Shown here: in pieces, positions 37,295-51,511 of the stretch
How positions within the stretch are numbered: position 1 is the stretch's first letter
Layout of the letters: each line of letters opens with the position of its first letter
Assembly: GCF_001866665.1 (NCBI RefSeq)
Contig: NZ_MLYO01000036.1
Span: forward strand, 62,001-126,000
Direction: 5' to 3'
DNA length: 64,000 bases
Origin: Streptomyces monashensis
GTDB taxonomy: Bacteria; Actinomycetota; Actinomycetes; Streptomycetales; Streptomycetaceae
Translations under genes and position numbers: made by a program
The notes under the pieces: generated by a model
The model's input: the letters and a program-made list of their open reading frames with translations, nothing else
Databases searched by the model: none
Told to the model about the DNA's origin: nothing

Positions 37295-38336
37295 ATGGAC
37301 ACCCCGCTGACCCGCCTGGTCGGCATACGCCATCCGATCGTGCAGACCGGGATGGGCTGGGTGGCCGGCCCCCGGCTGGTCTCGGCGGCGGCGAACGCCG
37401 GCGCGCTCGGCATCCTGGCCTCGGCGACGATGACGCCCGGTCGACTACGGGACGCGATAAGGGAGGTGAGGTCGCGCACCGACGCGCCGTTCGGGGTGAA
37501 CCTGCGGGCCGACACCGGCGACGCGGCCGACCGGGTGGAGATCATGCTGGCGGAGGGCGTCCGGGTGGCCTCCTTCGCCCTGGCACCCTCCGCCGGGCTC
37601 ATCGCCCGGCTGAAGGACGCGGGTGTGGTCGTCATCCCGTCCGTCGGGGCGCGGCGGCATGCGGAGAAGGTCGCCGCATGGGGTGCGGACGCGGTGATCG
37701 TGCAGGGCGGCGAGGGCGGCGGGCACACCGGCGAGGTGGCGACGAGTGTGCTGCTGCCGCAGGTCGTGGACGCGGTGGACATACCGGTGGTGGCGGCGGG
37801 CGGCTTCTTCGACGGGCGGGGCCTGGTGGCGGCGCTGGCGTACGGGGCGGCCGGGGTGGCGATGGGCACGCGGTTCCTGCTCACCTCCGACTCGACGGTG
37901 CCGGACGCGGTGAAGGCCCGCTATCTCGCTGCGACGGTCCGGGACGTCACGGTCACCCGGGCAGTGGACGGCCTGCCGCACCGGATGCTGCGCACGGACC
38001 TGGTGACCGCGCTGGAGGAGTCGGGCCGGATCCGGGCCCTGGCCCACGCGCTGCGGAAGGCGGCCGGCTTCCGGCGGCTGTCGGGGCTCAGCTGGCGGGC
38101 GATGGTGCGGGACGGCCTGGCCATGAAGCACGGAAAGGAGCTGAGCTGGAGTCAGGTGCTGCTGGCGGCGAACACGCCGATGCTGCTGAGATCCGCGATG
38201 GTGGACGGCCGTACGGATCTCGGAGTGATGGCGTCCGGGCAGGTCGCCGGGGTGATCGACGACCTGCCGTCGTGCGCTGAGCTGGTGGAGAGGATCGCGA
38301 AGGAGGCGGAGGAGGTGCTGGCACAGCTGGCGGGGC

Positions 38337-38353
<17 letters not shown>
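37295..38353 (+). CDS. ipdC: IpdC, nitronate monooxygenase-family flavoprotein of HIP catabolism
   Basis: The 352-residue TIM-barrel flavoprotein starts at ATG 37295 (MDTPLTRLVGIRHPIVQTGMGWVAG). FMN-binding and family motifs include GALGILASATM, FGVNLRA, VIVQGGEGGGHTG and VPVVAAGGFFDGRGLVAALAYGAAGVAMGTRFL. Automatic annotation would call it nitronate monooxygenase. Its place after ipdAB and its similarity to IpdC (Rv3553) argue for the HIP-pathway role, where the IpdC oxidoreductase acts on a 5-hydroxy-HIP-CoA-type intermediate. Its 3' end overlaps the convergent fadA6 gene by 17 bp. Confidence 0.8.
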
Positions 38354-39494
<1,141 letters not shown>

Positions 39495-39534
39495 GACAAC
39501 TCCCTCACAGGAAAGGGGCGTGACGCAGACGGTG

Positions 39535-40146
39535 TCACTCGCGTACGGCGATCCCGTCCAGCACCATCGACAGGTACTGGCGGGCGATCTCCTCCGGGCT
39601 GTGCTGTCCGCCGGGCCGGTACCAGGAGGCGGCGACCCAGACGGTGTCGCGGACGAACCGGTAGGTGAGGCGGACGTCCAGGTCGGCGCGGAAGACGTGC
39701 TCGGCCACGCCGCGCTCCAGCGTGGACAGCCAGGCCTTCTCGAACCGGCGCTGGGACTCGGCGAGAAACGCGAACCGGTCCTGGGCGACGAGCTGCCGGC
39801 TCTCCTTCTGGTAGATGGCGACGGCCGCGCGGTGCCGGTCGATCTCCCGGAAGGACTCGGTGACCAGGGCCTCCAGTGTCTCGCGGGGCCCGAGCGCGGA
39901 GTCGAGGACGGTGTCGTAGCCGTCCCACAGCTCGTCGAGGAAGGTCCGCAGGATCTCCTCGAGCATCGACTCCTTGGAGTCGAAGTGGTAGTACAGGCTG
40001 CCCGCGAGCATCCCGGCGTGGTCGGCGATCTTGCGGACGGTGGTGGCGTTGTAGCCGTGCTCGGCGAAGACCTCGGCGGCGGTGGTGAGAAGTTCGCCGC
40101 GGCGGGCCGCTGCCGGGGTCACCTGGGGCTTCTTGTTGGTCGGCAC
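39535..40146 (-). CDS. kstR2: TetR-family repressor KstR2
   Basis: The 203-residue regulator has an N-terminal TetR helix-turn-helix (RRGELLTTAAEVFAEHGYNATTVRKIADHAGMLAGSLYYHFDSKESML, about 15-60) and an all-helical ligand domain with FREIDRHRAAVAIYQKESRQL. Position between ipdF and fadA6, size and the two matching operators in the cluster identify it as KstR2, which in mycobacteria is released from DNA by HIP-CoA. Start at ATG 40146. A GGTACCGGGCCC direct repeat lies just upstream, between ipdF and this gene. Confidence 0.82.
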   Translation of the reverse strand: MPTNKKPQVTPAAARRGELLTTAAEVFAEHGYNATTVRKIADHAGMLAGSLYYHFDSKESMLEEILRTFLDELWDGYDTVLDSALGPRETLEALVTESFREIDRHRAAVAIYQKESRQLVAQDRFAFLAESQRRFEKAWLSTLERGVAEHVFRADLDVRLTYRFVRDTVWVAASWYRPGGQHSPEEIARQYLSMVLDGIAVRE

Positions 40147-40157
40147 GGACCCATTCT

Positions 40158-40187
40158 GGTACCGGGCCCCTTCCCGGTACCGGGCCC
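40158..40187. repeat. 12-bp direct repeat between ipdF and kstR2
   Basis: GGTACCGGGCCC occurs at 40158-40169 and 40176-40187. Each copy is largely palindromic, so the pair can also fold into a hairpin in the ipdF-kstR2 transcript. It occupies most of the 48-bp intergenic gap. No function is known. Confidence 0.55.
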
Positions 40188-40194
40188 GGTGGGC

Positions 40195-40980
40195 CTAGGC
40201 ATGCTGGCTGCTGACGGAGACGACCTCGCCGGTCAGGTACGAGGAGTAGCCGGACGCCAGGAACACGATCACGTTGGCCACCTCCCAGGGCTGCGCCCAG
40301 CGTCCGAAGGCCTCCCGCCCGGTGAGCTCTTCCAGCAGGTCGGCGGAGGTGACCTTCACCAGGTGCGGGTGCATGGCGAGGCTGGGGGCGACCGCGTTGA
40401 CCCGGACGCCGTAGGCGGCGGCCTCGATCGCCGCGCAGCGGGTCAGCGCCATCACCCCGGCCTTGGCGGCGGCATAGTGCGCCTGTCCGGCCTGGGCGCG
40501 CCAGCCGACGACGGAGGCGTTGTTGACGATCACCCCGCCGCCGGTCTCGCGCATGGACCGCAGGGCGGCGCGCGTGCAGCGGAAGGTGCCGTTCAGGGTC
40601 ACGTCCAGCACCCGGGACCACTGCTCGTCGGTCATGTCGACGAGGTCCGAAGTGCCGCCCAGGCCCGCGTTGTTGACGACGATGTCGAGGCCGCCGTGCG
40701 CCTGCGCGGCCGTCTCGAACAGGGTCCGCACCTGCGCCTCGTCGGTGACGTCGCACGGCACCGCCGCCACCCGGCCCGGGAACTTGCGGCTCAGCTCGCT
40801 CTCGTGCTCCTTCAGCCGGCGCGTGTGCGCGTCGCTGATCAGCACGCGTGCGCCCTCTTCCAGGAAGCGGTGCGCGGTCGCCCCGCCGATGCCGGCGCCG
40901 GCCGCCGCGGTGATGACGGCGGTGCGGCCCCGGAGCAGTCCGTGCCCGACGACGTAGGCCGGGCTCTCGACGCCTGTCAT
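40195..40980 (-). CDS. ipdF: SDR dehydrogenase IpdF of HIP catabolism
   Basis: The 261-residue protein starts at ATG 40980, 16 bp from the KstR2-like operator. It has the SDR cofactor motif ITAAAGAGIGGATAHRFLEEGA, with TAAAGAGIG in place of the usual TGxxxGIG, then VVNNAGLGG, VNNASVVGWRAQAGQAHYAAAKAG with the Ser-Tyr-Lys active site, and a C-terminal YSSYLTGEVVSVSSQ. IpdF (Rv3559c) acts on the 5-hydroxyl of HIP-CoA intermediates. It is the first gene of the leftward ipdF-kstR2-fadA6 operon. The ribosome-binding site is weak. Confidence 0.82.
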   Translation of the reverse strand: MTGVESPAYVVGHGLLRGRTAVITAAAGAGIGGATAHRFLEEGARVLISDAHTRRLKEHESELSRKFPGRVAAVPCDVTDEAQVRTLFETAAQAHGGLDIVVNNAGLGGTSDLVDMTDEQWSRVLDVTLNGTFRCTRAALRSMRETGGGVIVNNASVVGWRAQAGQAHYAAAKAGVMALTRCAAIEAAAYGVRVNAVAPSLAMHPHLVKVTSADLLEELTGREAFGRWAQPWEVANVIVFLASGYSSYLTGEVVSVSSQHA

Positions 40981-40996
40981 AGGGTCACGCTAACCT

Positions 40997-41010
40997 ACCA
41001 AACACTTGTT
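40997..41010. promoter_or_regulatory. Putative KstR2 operator 2
   Basis: ACCAAACACTTGTT matches AnCAAGnnCTTGnT at nine of the ten defined positions. Flanking CT and AGG extend the similarity to operator 1 at 34707. It lies between the divergent ipdF-kstR2-fadA6 and fadE30-fadE33 operons, so KstR2 would also repress its own gene. Confidence 0.7.
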
Positions 41011-41041
41011 AGGGAAGCCACTGGAGAAAGGGGCAGCCGCC

Positions 41042-42181
41042 GTGGACCTGACCCATTCCGAAGCCGACGAGGAGTTCCGCGCCGAGGCCCGCGCCTGGCT
41101 CCGGGCGCATGTGCCGCGCACGCCGCTGCCGTCCCTGGAGACGGCGGAGGGCTTCGCGGCACACCGCGCCTGGGAGGCCGAACTGGCCGCGGACCGCTGG
41201 TCGGTGGTGTCCTGGCCGCAGCGGTACGGCGGCCGGGACGCCGGTCTGCTGCGCTGGCTGGTCTTCGAGGAGGAGTACTGGGCGGCGGGCGCGCCGGGCC
41301 GGGTCGGGCAGAACGGCGTCAGCCTGCTCGCGCCCACGCTCTTCGACCACGGCACGCAGGAGCAACGCGCGCGCGTGCTGCCCCCGATGGCCACCGGCGA
41401 GGTCGTCTGGGCACAGGCCTGGTCCGAACCGGAGGCGGGGTCCGACCTGGCCTCGCTCACCTCCCGGGCGGTGCGGACGGACGGCGGCTGGCTGCTCAAC
41501 GGGCAGAAGACCTGGTCCTCGCGGGCGGCCTTCGCGGACCGGGCCTTCGGGCTGTTCCGCAGTCACCCCGACGCCCCGAAACCCCACCAGGGGCTCACGT
41601 ACCTGATGTTCGACCTGCGCGCGCCCGGTGTCACCGTCCGCCCCATCGGCCGCCTGGACGGCAGACCGGCCTTCGCGGAGCTGTTCCTGGACGACGTGTT
41701 CGTCCCGGACGAGGACGTGATCGGCGAGCCGGGCCGGGGCTGGCGGATCGCGATGTCCACGGCGGGCAACGAACGCGGACTCACCCTGCGCTCCCCCGGC
41801 CGCTTCCTCGCCGCGGCCGCCCGGCTGGCCGAGCTGTGGCGGGAGCGCGGCTGCCCCGAGCACGCACGCACGCGCGTGGCCGACGCCCTGATCGGCGCCC
41901 GCGCCTACCAGTTGTTCACCTACGCGGCCGCCTCCCGCTTCCTGGAGGGCGAGCGGCTCGGCCCCGAGTCCAGCATGAACAAGGTGTTCTGGTCCGAGCT
42001 GGACCTCGCGCTGCACGAGACGGCGCTCGATCTGCTGGACGGCGAGGGCGAGACGGCCGGCTCCGACTGGTCCGAGGGGTATGTGTTCGCGCTCGCCGGG
42101 CCCATCTACGCCGGCACCAACGAGATCCAGCGGGACATCGTCGCCGAGCGGCTGCTCGGCCTGCCGAAGGGACGCCGCTGA
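41042..42181 (+). CDS. fadE30: Acyl-CoA dehydrogenase FadE30 (IpdE1)
   Basis: The protein has 379 residues from GTG 41042 (VDLTHSEADEEFRAEARAW), preceded by GGAGAAAGGGG. It is a typical acyl-CoA dehydrogenase subunit: VVWAQAWSEPEAGSDLASL, WLLNGQKTWSSRAAFADRAF, and the C-terminal PIYAGTNEIQRDIVAERLL that contacts FAD. In M. tuberculosis FadE30 and FadE33 form the IpdE1-IpdE2 heterotetramer that dehydrogenates 5-hydroxy-HIP-CoA. Here the two genes are adjacent and overlap by one base, which fits an obligate pair. The promoter carries KstR2 operator 2. Confidence 0.85.
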   Translation: MDLTHSEADEEFRAEARAWLRAHVPRTPLPSLETAEGFAAHRAWEAELAADRWSVVSWPQRYGGRDAGLLRWLVFEEEYWAAGAPGRVGQNGVSLLAPTLFDHGTQEQRARVLPPMATGEVVWAQAWSEPEAGSDLASLTSRAVRTDGGWLLNGQKTWSSRAAFADRAFGLFRSHPDAPKPHQGLTYLMFDLRAPGVTVRPIGRLDGRPAFAELFLDDVFVPDEDVIGEPGRGWRIAMSTAGNERGLTLRSPGRFLAAAARLAELWRERGCPEHARTRVADALIGARAYQLFTYAAASRFLEGERLGPESSMNKVFWSELDLALHETALDLLDGEGETAGSDWSEGYVFALAGPIYAGTNEIQRDIVAERLLGLPKGRR

Positions 42182-43158
42182 TGCGCTTCCTGCCCGATGC
42201 CGAGCAGCGCGCCTTCACCGACTCGCTGCACGCGATGCTGACGGCCGCGGACACCCCGGCGGTGATCCGCGAGTGGAGCCGCGGCGACCATGCGAGCGGG
42301 CGCGCGCTGTGGCGCCGTGTCGCCCGGGCGGGGGTGTTCGGCCTGGCGGTGCCGGAGGAACACGGCGGGCTGGGTCGGCATCCGGTGGAACTGGCCCTCG
42401 CCTTCGTGGAGCTGGGGCGGCATGCGGTACCCGGCCCGCTGGTGGAGACGGTCGCGGCGGCCGTGCTCCTTGCCGACCCCCCGCTCGCGAAGCGGTTCCT
42501 GCCCGGCCTTCTGGCGGGTACGGACCTCGCGACGACGGCAGTGGTGCCGAACGGACATGCCCTCGACGGCGACGCGGCCGCGGTCCGCCTCGCCCGCATC
42601 CCCGGCGGGCTGCGCCTGGCCTCCGCCGGCCCGGTGCGCCGTTCCCTCGACCCGGCCCGCCGCCTGACCCCGCTCGCGCCGGACGGCGAACTCCTCGATC
42701 CCGGCCCGCCGTTCGGCCTCGCGCTCACCTGGGCCCGGCTGGCCGTCGCCGCCCAGGCCCTCGGGGTGGGGTTCGCGCTGCTCGACCGCACGGTCGCGTA
42801 CGTGTGCCGGCGCAGCCAGTTCGGCGCCCCCGTCGGCTCGTTCCAGGCGGTCAAGCACCGCCTCGCCGACGCCGCGACGGCGCTGGAGTTCGCGCGCCCG
42901 CTGCTGTTCGGCGCGGCGGTGTCGCTGCGCCCGGCGGACGTGGCCGCCGCCAAGCTCACGGCCTGCGAGGCGGCGTACACGACGGCCCGTACGGCGCTGC
43001 AACTGCACGGCGCGATCGGCTACACCGCGGAGTACGACCTGTCCCTGTGGCTGACCAAGGCCCGCGCGCTGCGCACCGCGTGGGGCACGCCCGAGGAGTG
43101 CCGGGAGGTGTTTCTGGAGGACGCGCTCAGGACGTCGGCGCCCTCGGACTCGCCCTGA
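42181..43158 (+). CDS. fadE33: Acyl-CoA dehydrogenase FadE33 (IpdE2)
   Basis: The 325-residue protein starts at ATG 42181, sharing one base with the fadE30 stop. It is a shorter acyl-CoA dehydrogenase subunit: DAEQRAFTDSLHAMLTAAD, VFGLAVPEEHGGLGRHPVELALAF, RRSQFGAPVGSFQAVKHRLADAATA, and the C-terminal LHGAIGYTAEYDLSLWLTKARAL. Much of the middle beta domain is reduced, as in IpdE2-type partners that depend on FadE30 to build the single active site per heterodimer. It ends 12 bp before the convergent VWA gene. Confidence 0.83.
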   Translation: MRFLPDAEQRAFTDSLHAMLTAADTPAVIREWSRGDHASGRALWRRVARAGVFGLAVPEEHGGLGRHPVELALAFVELGRHAVPGPLVETVAAAVLLADPPLAKRFLPGLLAGTDLATTAVVPNGHALDGDAAAVRLARIPGGLRLASAGPVRRSLDPARRLTPLAPDGELLDPGPPFGLALTWARLAVAAQALGVGFALLDRTVAYVCRRSQFGAPVGSFQAVKHRLADAATALEFARPLLFGAAVSLRPADVAAAKLTACEAAYTTARTALQLHGAIGYTAEYDLSLWLTKARALRTAWGTPEECREVFLEDALRTSAPSDSP

Positions 43159-43170
43159 TCGGCGGCCGGT

Positions 43171-43902
43171 TCAGGCGGCGGGCGGCCGGACGATCCCGGC
43201 GGCTCGGGCGGCGGCCAGCCACTGCGGGAACTCGCCGACGAGCCGGTCGTACAGCTCGGCGTCGGACAGCCGCCGCGGGTCCTCCCCGGCATGGAAGAAG
43301 CCGGCGTTGTCCACGATCCGCTTGCCGGGGACGGCCAGCTCGTCCAGTTTCCGCAGGAAGTCGAACTGCCGGCTGCCCGGATCGCCGAAGCCGACGAACT
43401 GCCAGAACAGCGGGAGCCTCGCCGCTTTGCACAGATACCGCTCGGCGGCGGGCCGGCTGGTCGGGCCGCCGTCGGTCTGGAAGACGACCAGGGCGGGGTC
43501 GGTGGCGCCACTGTCCAGGTAGTGGTCGATGACGGCGTCCATCGCCAGGTGGTAGCTGGTCTTCCCCATGTGCCCGAGCCCGGCCACGATCCGCTGGACG
43601 GCGCCCTCGTGGCGGTCGAGGACGATGTCGGTGACCGCGTCGGCGTCCGTGGAGAAGAACACCACCGGCACCCGCCCGTCGTCGTCCAGGTGCGCGGACA
43701 GCCCCAGCACCCGGTCGGCGAGCGCCTGCACGCTGCCGTCCCGGTAGTACGGCCGCATGGAGCCGGAGTGGTCCAGCACGAGGTAGACGGCGGCCCGCTG
43801 CCCGTCCAGGCCGTGCGCGCGCAGGGACACGCCGGCGGTCTTGTACAGGCTGACCAGCGCCGGAGCCGTCTCCTCCACCGTGCGCAGGCTGATCGCGGTC
43901 AT
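43171..43902 (-). CDS. VWA-domain protein of the TerF-like family
   Basis: The 243-residue protein starts at ATG 43902 behind GAGGGGAAAG. Almost the whole protein is a vWA-TerF-like domain with a complete metal site: DHSGSM (about residue 44), the conserved Thr in MGKTSYH and Asp in FQTDGGPTS. The N-terminal region (SLRTVEETAPALVSLYKTAGVSL) is also typical. Family members occur with tellurium/stress-resistance (Ter) systems, but no terC, terD or related gene is in this window. Cytoplasmic; partner unknown. Confidence 0.8.
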   Translation of the reverse strand: MTAISLRTVEETAPALVSLYKTAGVSLRAHGLDGQRAAVYLVLDHSGSMRPYYRDGSVQALADRVLGLSAHLDDDGRVPVVFFSTDADAVTDIVLDRHEGAVQRIVAGLGHMGKTSYHLAMDAVIDHYLDSGATDPALVVFQTDGGPTSRPAAERYLCKAARLPLFWQFVGFGDPGSRQFDFLRKLDELAVPGKRIVDNAGFFHAGEDPRRLSDAELYDRLVGEFPQWLAAARAAGIVRPPAA

Positions 43903-43929
43903 GCTTTCCCCTCGGCCGTGCGGACATGC

Positions 43930-43978
43930 GACGACGCCTGCCCAGCGTCCGGTCGGGGACAGTCGGGCAGGCGTCGTC
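43930..43978. terminator. Long hairpin between the VWA gene and gltD
   Basis: GACGACGCCTGCCC (43930-43943) and GGGCAGGCGTCGTC (43965-43978) form a perfect 14-bp stem with a 21-nt loop. It lies about 55 bp beyond the gltD stop codon and is the likely end of the gltBD transcript; it also sits just upstream of the VWA start. Confidence 0.65.
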
Positions 43979-44033
43979 AGTGTTCCGTACGCCGTTGTAC
44001 GGGACGTCTGCAGGGGACCCGTGGGGTCCGGGG

Positions 44034-45489
44034 TCAGACCGCCAGGGCGCGGTCCGTCGGGCGGATCGGGGCCGGCAGGTCGCTGGCACCGGTCAGGTGG
44101 CGGTCGACACCGCGGGCGGCCGAGCGGCCCTCCGCGATCGCCCACACGATGAGGGACTGCCCGCGGCCGGCGTCACCGGCGACGAACACACCCGGCACGT
44201 TGGTCTGGAAGTCGGCGTCGCGGGCGATGTTACCCCGCTCATCGAGGTCCAGACCAAACTGCTCGACCAGGCCGTTCTCCCGGTCGGTGCCGGTGAAGCC
44301 CATGGCGAGGGTGACCAGCTGGGCCGGGATCCTGCGCTCGGTGCCCGGCTTCTGGGTCAGCTTGCCGTCGACGAACTCGACCTCGGCGAGGTGCAGCCAC
44401 TGCACGTTGCCGTCCTCGTCGCCCTCGAAGTGGGTGGTGGAGGCGGAGTAGATCCGCTCGCCGCCCTCCTCGTGGGCCGAGGTGACCTTGTAGAGGATCG
44501 GGAAGGTCGGCCAGGGCTGACCGGTCGGGTGCCGCTCGTCGTTCGGGCGGGGCATGATCTCCAGCTGGGTGACGGAGGCCGCGCCCTGGCGGTGGGCGGT
44601 GCCCACGCAGTCCGCGCCGGTGTCACCGCCGCCGATCACGACGACGTGCTTGCCCTCGGCCGAGATCGGGGGCGACACGTAGTCGCCCTCCTGGACCTTG
44701 TTGGCCAGCGGCAGGTACTCCATGGCCTGGTGGATGCCGTTGAGTTCGCGGCCGGGGACCGGGAGGTCGCGGGCCATGGTGGCACCGGCGGCGATCACGA
44801 TCGCGTCGTACCGCTTCTTCAGGTCGCGCGCGTTGATGTCGCGGCCGATCTCGACGCCGGTACGGAAGCGGGTGCCCTCCGCGCGCATCTGCTCGATACG
44901 GCGGTTGATGTGCCGCTTCTCCATCTTGAACTCGGGGATGCCGTACCGCAGGAGGCCGCCGACGCGGTCCGCGCGCTCGTAGACGGCGACCGTGTGGCCG
45001 GCCCGGGTCAGCTGCTGGGCGGCGGCGAGACCCGAGGGGCCGGAGCCGATGACCGCGACGGTCTTGCCGGACAGGCGCTCGGGGATCTGCGGGGCGACGT
45101 CCCCGGTCTCCCACGCCTTGTCGATGATCGAGACCTCGACGTTCTTGATGGTGACCGGCTGCTGGTTGATGCCGAGCACACACGCCGACTCGCAGGGGGC
45201 CGGGCAGAGGCGACCGGTGAACTCCGGGAAGTTGTTCGTCGCGTGCAGGCGCTCGGAGGCGGCGCCCCAGTCCTCGCGGTAGGCGTAGTCGTTCCACTCG
45301 GGGATCAGGTTCCCCAGCGGACAGCCGTTGTGGCAGAACGGGATGCCGCAGTCCATGCAGCGGCTGGCCTGCTTGCTGATGATCGGCAGCAGGGAGCCGG
45401 GGACGTAGACCTCGTTCCAGTCCTTGACGCGCTCACCGACGGGACGGGTCCGGGCGACCTCGCGGCCGTGGTTCAGGAAGCCCTTCGGG

Positions 45490-45497
<8 letters not shown>
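44034..45497 (-). CDS. gltD: Glutamate synthase (NADPH) small subunit
   Basis: The 487-residue subunit starts at ATG 45497, overlapping the gltB stop by 8 bp. The N-terminal cysteine clusters that hold the [4Fe-4S] centres are seen in CMDCGIPFCHNGCPLGNLIPEW and LCPAPCESACVLGI. The FAD motif follows (VAVIGSGPSGLAAAQQLTRAG), then the NADPH motif (VVVIGGGDTGADCVG), and the C terminus includes PGVFVAGDAGRGQSLIVWAI. It delivers electrons from NADPH to the GltB large subunit, which makes glutamate from glutamine and 2-oxoglutarate. Confidence 0.95.
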
Positions 45498-50082
<4,585 letters not shown>

Positions 50083-50169
50083 CGGCTCTCCCGTCGTCGT
50101 CATGTGGCATGTGGCAGGTGCCGAGGGACGACGTTGGCCCTCTGCGAAGGATCTCTATGCGAGATCAAA

Positions 50170-50185
50170 ATTTCGTGCAGGTTAC
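50170..50185 (-). promoter_or_regulatory. GlnR-like box upstream of gltB
   Basis: On the gltB sense strand, GTAAC-CTGCAC-GAAAT agrees with the actinobacterial GlnR element gTnAC-n6-GaAAc at nine of ten half-site bases. It lies about 90-105 bp upstream of the gltB start codon. Inference from motif similarity. Confidence 0.45.
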
Positions 50186-50485
50186 ATGATGGAGCGATTC
50201 TCGGGAACCGGATACCGCGTTCCAACATGCGGACGCCACGGGGTACATGGCAGCGGTGCCGCACGAGACGGCGAGGGTGCCGCGGGGTGACGGCGGTACC
50301 GCGCAGGGCGGCGACATGGCGAGGGGACCGTCGCGGACAAAGATCGATCGGATCGGCGTCCGGCGGCCCACGGGGGGCGGGGAGAGCGTCTTCACTCGCC
50401 CCATGGGGGTGCGACAGGCGTCGTTGCCCGCGGCGCTTACGGCTCATGCCCGGTGGTTAAGCATTCGAAACCAGCGAGTAACGGC

Positions 50486-50511
50486 TACTTATGCGGCCCA
50501 TCGCATAAGTA
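50486..50511. repeat. Perfect AT-rich inverted repeat
   Basis: TACTTATGCG (50486-50495) and CGCATAAGTA (50502-50511) are perfect 10-bp arms separated by six bases (GCCCAT). Such AT-rich symmetry is uncommon in this genome and resembles an operator for a dimeric repressor. It could also serve as a weak terminator for the VIT gene, which ends 10 bp away. Confidence 0.6.
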
Positions 50512-50520
50512 CCGACGCCA

Positions 50521-51252
50521 CTATCCTACGGCCGTTCCGAACAGGCTGCCCAGGGCGTATGTCACACCGGCCGCCGCACCGCCGAGCGCGAGCTGCCGAA
50601 GGCCGCTGTACCACCAGCTGCGCGCGGTCACCCTGGCTACGACGGCACCACAGCCGAACAGCCCGACGAGGGCCAGCAGCAGGGCGGGCCACAGCGCGGT
50701 CGCGCCGAGCAGGAACGGGAGCACGGGCAGCAGGGCGCCGAGCGCGAAGGACCCGAACGACGAGACGGCCGCGACCAGCGGCGACGGCAGGTCGCCGGGG
50801 TCGATCCCCAGCTCCTCGCGGGCGTGGATCTCCAGCGCCTGCTCGGGGTCCCTGGACAGCTGCCGGGCGACCTCACGGGCCAGCTGGGGCTCGACGCCCC
50901 GGGAGACGTAGAGTGCGGCGAGCTCGTCCTCCTCGTCCTGCGGGTGCTTGCGCAGCTCGCGGCGCTCGACATCGAGCTCGGCCTCGACCAGCTCACGCTG
51001 GGAGGCGACGGAGGTGTACTCGCCGGCGGCCATCGAGAAGGCGCCGGCGGCGAGCCCCGCCAGCCCGGTGATGACGATCGTCTGGTGGCCGACGGAGCCG
51101 CCGGCCACGCCCGTCAGCAGGGCGAGGTTGGAGACCAGGCCGTCCATGGCACCGAAGACGGCGGGGCGCAGCCAGCCGCCGTTGACGTCGCGGTGCGTGT
51201 GGTTGTCGCGGTGCGCCTCATGCAGCGCGGCCTCGGTTTCGATGATGGCCAT
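50521..51252 (-). CDS. VIT1/CCC1-family iron/manganese transporter
   Basis: The 243-residue membrane protein starts at ATG 51252. It has the VIT/CCC1 layout: a His-rich N terminus (LHEAHRDNHTHRDVNGG) and TM1-TM2 with VFGAMDGLVSNLALLTGVAG and GLAAGAFSMAAGEYTSVASQ. An acidic cytoplasmic metal-binding loop comes next (about 90-140, RRELRKHPQDEEDEL), followed by three C-terminal helices. Relatives move Fe(II) or Mn(II) out of the cytoplasm or into a store. A DmdR/IdeR-type iron box 12-30 bp before the start suggests control by intracellular iron. Divergent from the ADP-ribosylglycohydrolase operon. Confidence 0.85.
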   Translation of the reverse strand: MAIIETEAALHEAHRDNHTHRDVNGGWLRPAVFGAMDGLVSNLALLTGVAGGSVGHQTIVITGLAGLAAGAFSMAAGEYTSVASQRELVEAELDVERRELRKHPQDEEDELAALYVSRGVEPQLAREVARQLSRDPEQALEIHAREELGIDPGDLPSPLVAAVSSFGSFALGALLPVLPFLLGATALWPALLLALVGLFGCGAVVARVTARSWWYSGLRQLALGGAAAGVTYALGSLFGTAVG

Positions 51253-51264
51253 GGGACCCCCGGG

Positions 51265-51283
51265 ATAGCTTAGCCAAAGCTAA
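51265..51283. promoter_or_regulatory. Putative DmdR/IdeR iron box upstream of the VIT gene
   Basis: On the minus strand TTAGCTTTGGCTAAGCTAT matches the iron-box consensus TTAGGTTAGGCTAACCTAA at 15 of 19 positions, with clear dyad symmetry. It is 12-30 bp upstream of the VIT start codon. The match was made by eye. Confidence 0.6.
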
Positions 51284-51350
51284 CTTTGGACGAGTTCTAT
51301 TCTTCGACAACACTGAAGGTACGCCGATCATTTCATCCTCGCCAGCAAGG

Positions 51351-51369
51351 GAAGGCTGGGCTAACCTGC
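51351..51369. promoter_or_regulatory. Second, weaker iron-box-like sequence
   Basis: GAAGGCTGGGCTAACCTGC matches the iron-box consensus at 13 of 19 positions, with one half (GGCTAACCT) perfect. It lies about 85 bp from the first box and 142 bp upstream of the ADP-ribosylglycohydrolase start, so it may serve the divergent operon or be a half site. Confidence 0.35.
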
Positions 51370-51511
51370 AGCTTTACCCGACTTTGCTCATCGGTGCGAG
51401 ATCTTGCTCAGATGCCGAGCGGGTGACGGGAGCCACGCGGAGGCTCATCCGACGGCGACCGGTGGGACACATCCGCAAAGCGTGTTCGTGCTCTCGCCGA
51501 AGGAGCCCGCT

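Larger units (their letters stand above)
50083..50520. other. Non-coding region upstream of gltB
   Basis: About 440 bp with no credible gene. From the gltB side it contains a GlnR-like box (50170-50185) and an AT-richer promoter-like segment (50150-50200). At its far end, 10 bp beyond the VIT gene's stop, there is a perfect 10-bp-arm palindrome (50486-50511). The rest (50230-50450) holds only short frames without codon bias. Confidence 0.5.
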
